The position numbers were made by a program, and so were the translations under genes. From Phycomyces blakesleeanus NRRL 1555(-) (lineage: Eukaryota; Mucoromycota; Mucoromycetes; Mucorales; Phycomycetaceae), in assembly GCF_001638985.1 (NCBI RefSeq), contig NW_017265156.1, forward strand, positions 682,001 to 746,000: a DNA stretch of 64,000 bases, read 5' to 3'. Below are positions 61,146-64,000 of the stretch, in pieces. Below the pieces are notes generated by a model. The model did no database searches. It saw nothing but the letters and a program-made list of their open reading frames with translations, and was not told the DNA's origin. The first letter of the stretch is position 1; each line of letters opens with the position of its first letter.

Positions 61146-62783
61146 TTAGACAAAGCTATAATTTTGTTTGTTTGTTTGTTTGTTTGAACAATAATGAGTG
61201 TATTGGGTGACTGTCATTTTCTGTTCCTCTCTTGTGAGCTTGATTAAACTTGTGTATGTGTACAGATAAATAGATATTTAAAAATATATTGGTCTATAAA
61301 TAAACGAATAGTCAAGGTAAGTGAAGCTTTTGGTAATATTTGCAGCAAAAGAGAAAAAGAAAACATTGTTTAAAGAAGCAAATTCTCAGATGACTACGAC
61401 AAATGTGTGTCTGTAGTTACTATTTTACGCCGCGTGTGAAAGCAAGAGAGATAGAAAAGAAAGTGTTCAAAATGCGAGATCTGCTCTCCTGCAGAATTTA
61501 GGCTTTAAAACAAAAAAAAACTCTCTTTTATTTTTGTTTAATTGTGAATAATGTATTCGTGCATATTTGTACACAAAAGGATGTCTTAGTCCCTATTGCT
61601 TTCACAAGTATCGCAGCTTACATGTGATGTACCTTTGATTTATAGCTTTCTTTTAATTAATGGGGAATTTGGTATTATCACTGATACTATGACTATCAAG
61701 TAAATTATCTATATGTTTATATATTCTTTTTGTGTATGTGTGTGTGTGTGTGTGTGCAATTGTATGTAATTCTTCGTGGAATGCAAGTAATTGGTAATCA
61801 GAACCAATGCCCAGAACAGAAAAGAAAATATTAAAAACATAGCACTGTCAAAAAGGTTTCTCTTTCAATTTCTTTTTTTAGCCCAAATAAAAGAAGACGA
61901 CATATAAACGGAGAAGATCCGGACCTTTTTAGTTCTACTTTTGGTTTATTTTGATTCCTTTTCTCTATATAATGTGATGTCATTTAAACTATCAAAAAGT
62001 AAAACTACTCAAGAATCTGGTTCCTGCGAAATGTAAACGATTGTTTATTGATGGACCAATCCTCTCCAAGCTTAGTTTAACTAACTCAAACTATTTGGGT
62101 CGGAGAAAGTATTCAAAAAGACTTCTTGTTAAACATTGTAGTCAATTGAACTCAAGAGTCAACACACCATATGGAAATCCTTGCGAGATCAAGCAACAAG
62201 ACGGACAGGTCAAACGACCAAGATTAGACTTTTTCCAATTGAGCCAATGGTAATAAGAAATGAAAACAAGCAACGGACTTTCTACTGAGATGAAACAAGG
62301 CCGTAGTACAGGTTGCTATCGTTACTAGTAAAGTTGCTCACATGAGGTCAGATCCAACGATCAGCTTTTGTATATATTGAGGAAAAAAAATGATTTATTA
62401 AGGCAACAATATCTTATTCTAATAATTTATATATAATTATACTTGCCTGATATTAAGAAGAGTAATTAATACCAACACTAACACTAACACTAACACTAAC
62501 ATTAACACTAACCCAAATCCTAATAAGATTAACCATGTCGCCAGTAAATGACTTGAATTATTATTATTATTTTTTTGATTTTTTGATGTTTGATTTTTAT
62601 TTTATACATATATAATATGCATTTCTTATTCCGCATTCATAAGCGCTGTGTGTGAGTGTGTGTGAGTGTGAGTGCGTGTGTGACAATGATGTTTTGAAAG
62701 TGTATATATATACAGACATTCAATTTCTTGCGTCTAATTCTTTTTATTCACTTCTCACTTCTTTTTGACCCATTGTCTTAATA
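61146..62783. other. Intergenic with one unexplained short frame
   Basis: An open plus-strand frame at about 62000-62253 reads KRLFIDGPILSKLSLTNSN and YSKRLLVKHCSQLNSRV, ending FFQLSQW stop. Its composition is more coding-like than the surroundings, but it has no ATG and no family that I know. It could be one exon of an unrecognised gene or a relic. The rest is AT-rich with GTGT runs (61735-61757, 62648-62680), an ACTAAC array and the TC-rich leader of the last gene. Confidence 0.4.
62472..62512. repeat. (ACTAAC)n hexamer array
   Basis: Six to seven tandem CACTAA units with one ATTAAC variant. The unit differs from the usual fungal telomere TTAGGG (CCCTAA), and the flanks are ordinary intergenic DNA. 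Confidence 0.8.
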
Positions 62784-64000
62784 ATGCCAGCTCCTATTGA
62801 ATACACTCCCCGTCGCATGAGTAACATCCTCAAACAAGACATTAGCTTTGAGTAAGTAATATGTCCTTTGTTATCTCATCCGTACCTGACATTTATTCAT
62901 TTATTCATCTATTCATTTACTTACACACTTCCCCCTTTTGTTTCTTGCCTTTTACTTTCGTTCCTTTACTTTTATAGGCCATATGAGTTTCAACTCTATC
63001 ACCCTCAGAATAACGTCAAGGATGTATTTGAATCACACGATCTCGAAGCTTCATTTTGCCGCGATTTCGCTTGTTGTGGACTGGTCCTTAATGATCTTCA
63101 TGATCTTCTCCAGCACTATGAAGAGTGCCATGTGCGTCTAGAAGAAGAGGATGATAATGCTAGTCTCTCTGATGAAGACCACGAATCATGGTCTCCCCCT
63201 TCATATTCTCTTACTTCTTTTGATGACTCCCCAACAAATCCCCTCAGTCAAGATATTCAAGACATTCAACTTCCAAAAATCAATTCAATCAAGAAAAAGG
63301 CTGCGGCATATCTATCTGATCTTTATAATTCTAGTGCAACTGTTTCCCCCTCTTCTTCTTCTTCTACCATGTCATCAGAAAATGAGTTCATCGACACACA
63401 GCTTGTCGATGAAGATTCTGCTTCAAAGTCTCAAGGCAAAAAACGTTCTATCTGTCAGACTGTTGGCTCGGCCAATGCGCTTGATCTCTTGACACAGCCC
63501 ACATCAAAAAAGTTTGCGCTCTCAAGTTCTTCAACCAGTGACCTCCCCACTCCTGTCTTAATAGACGAAGATATCCTGGCGCAGGCAGGTGCTTTACTGG
63601 CAACTGCCAACACAAGTATGTTCACATGTCACCAATCTTATAGATATAAAAATAGCATCATTAACCTTTTTGACTTCTATTTAGATTCAAACGCTGATAA
63701 ACCCTACAAGTGTCCAGTCTTTGGTTGCGACAAAGCGTACAAGAATCCAAACGGTCTCAAATACCACAATCAACATGGTCACTGCAATCTAGTGTCGGAT
63801 GAAAGTGAAAATGTTGCCTCAAAACCTTACCAGTGTACAATTGGTGAATGTGGCAAGCGCTACAAGAACCTAAACGGTCTCAAATACCACATTGAGCACT
63901 CTCACATGGCAGCTCTAAACCACACCTTGGCAACTTTTGGTTCTACCATCTTTCCCCCCTCTGTACAACCAATAGGCCCCAATTCATATCCATTTGATAA
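62784..64000 (+). CDS. Sfp1-like C2H2 zinc-finger transcription factor (partial, runs off the window)
   Basis: Three exons so far: 62784-62851, 62978-63615 and 63685 to the window edge, open at 64000 and thus incomplete. The N-terminal part has a first finger-like unit, CRDFACCGLVLNDLHDLLQH followed by YEECH. An acidic Ser-rich linker follows (EEEDDNASLSDEDHE). Then come two closely spaced fingers, YKCPVFGCDKAYKNPNGLKY followed by HNQHGHC, and YQCTIGECGKRYKNLNGLKY followed by HIEHSH. The (A/R)YKNxNGLKYH signature is that of Sfp1 and related fungal factors. In yeast Sfp1 controls ribosome production and cell size downstream of TOR. The family assignment is firm; the exact orthologue is not. 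Confidence 0.88.

Noticed and set aside
62472..62512. ACTAAC array as a telomere or interstitial telomeric repeat
   Set aside because: The unit is not CCCTAA/TTAGGG, and genes continue on both sides.

Overview
The window is nuclear DNA of a fungus. Genes are compact, AT-rich and mostly intron-dense, with introns usually 45-200 bp ending in TAG or CAG. The intergenic DNA is dominated by (TA)n, (TAA)n, (CATA)n and pyrimidine-rich runs. Recognised proteins are of fungal type: a Sar1/Gap1-type RasGAP, a Psr1-like phosphatase, a Whi3/Scw1 RNA-binding protein, yeast-type Cox4, a Ura2 fusion with a dead dihydroorotase, Spt16 and an Sfp1-like zinc finger. High intron density, a Gemin7-like protein and LINE debris suggest an early-diverging lineage, most likely Mucoromycota (Mucorales-like). 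That placement is inference, not proof.

Layout. 1-7.4 kb: RasGAP (10 exons), then a Psr1/SCP-type phosphatase (5 exons). 7.4-10.4 kb: gene-poor, with a 324-bp MITE-like element. 10.4-13.4 kb: a triplicated locus of very short tropomyosin-like genes, one degenerate (+), one inverted (-) and one intact (+). The three share a duplicated upstream region. 15.1-18.6 kb: a GMF/Aim7 actin regulator whose first coding exon is only the ATG, convergent with the tri-snRNP protein Sad1/USP39. 20-25.4 kb: an FHA plus forkhead factor with a long Q/H tract, then a Sec20 SNARE with a repetitive lumenal tail ending in RDEL. 25.7-27.7 kb (-): a small unknown protein and an ankyrin protein. 29.3 kb: a LINE reverse-transcriptase scrap. 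30.3-35.7 kb: Whi3/Scw1-like protein, Cox4 and a small secreted double-psi-barrel-like protein. 36-37.9 kb (-): an unassigned Mucorales-type protein with a coiled coil. 38.5 kb: a 100-N assembly gap between duplicated flanks. 40-45.6 kb: a TMEM184/DUF300 membrane protein and a BTB protein. 46-50.4 kb (-): Spt16. 51.4-58.4 kb (-): the CPSase-ATCase fusion. 60.9 kb (-): Gemin7-like. 62.8 kb to the end: an Sfp1-like factor cut by the window edge.

This is an ordinary eukaryotic chromosome arm with no operons. Themes that recur are actin (tropomyosin-like proteins, GMF), growth signalling (RasGAP, Sfp1-like, Whi3-like, forkhead), RNA splicing and assembly (Sad1, Gemin7) and pyrimidine synthesis. 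The most unusual items are the inverted tropomyosin-like triplication, the 20-residue lumenal repeat in Sec20 and two GC-AG introns. All exon coordinates come from reading splice signals and checking phase by hand. No transcripts or database searches were available.
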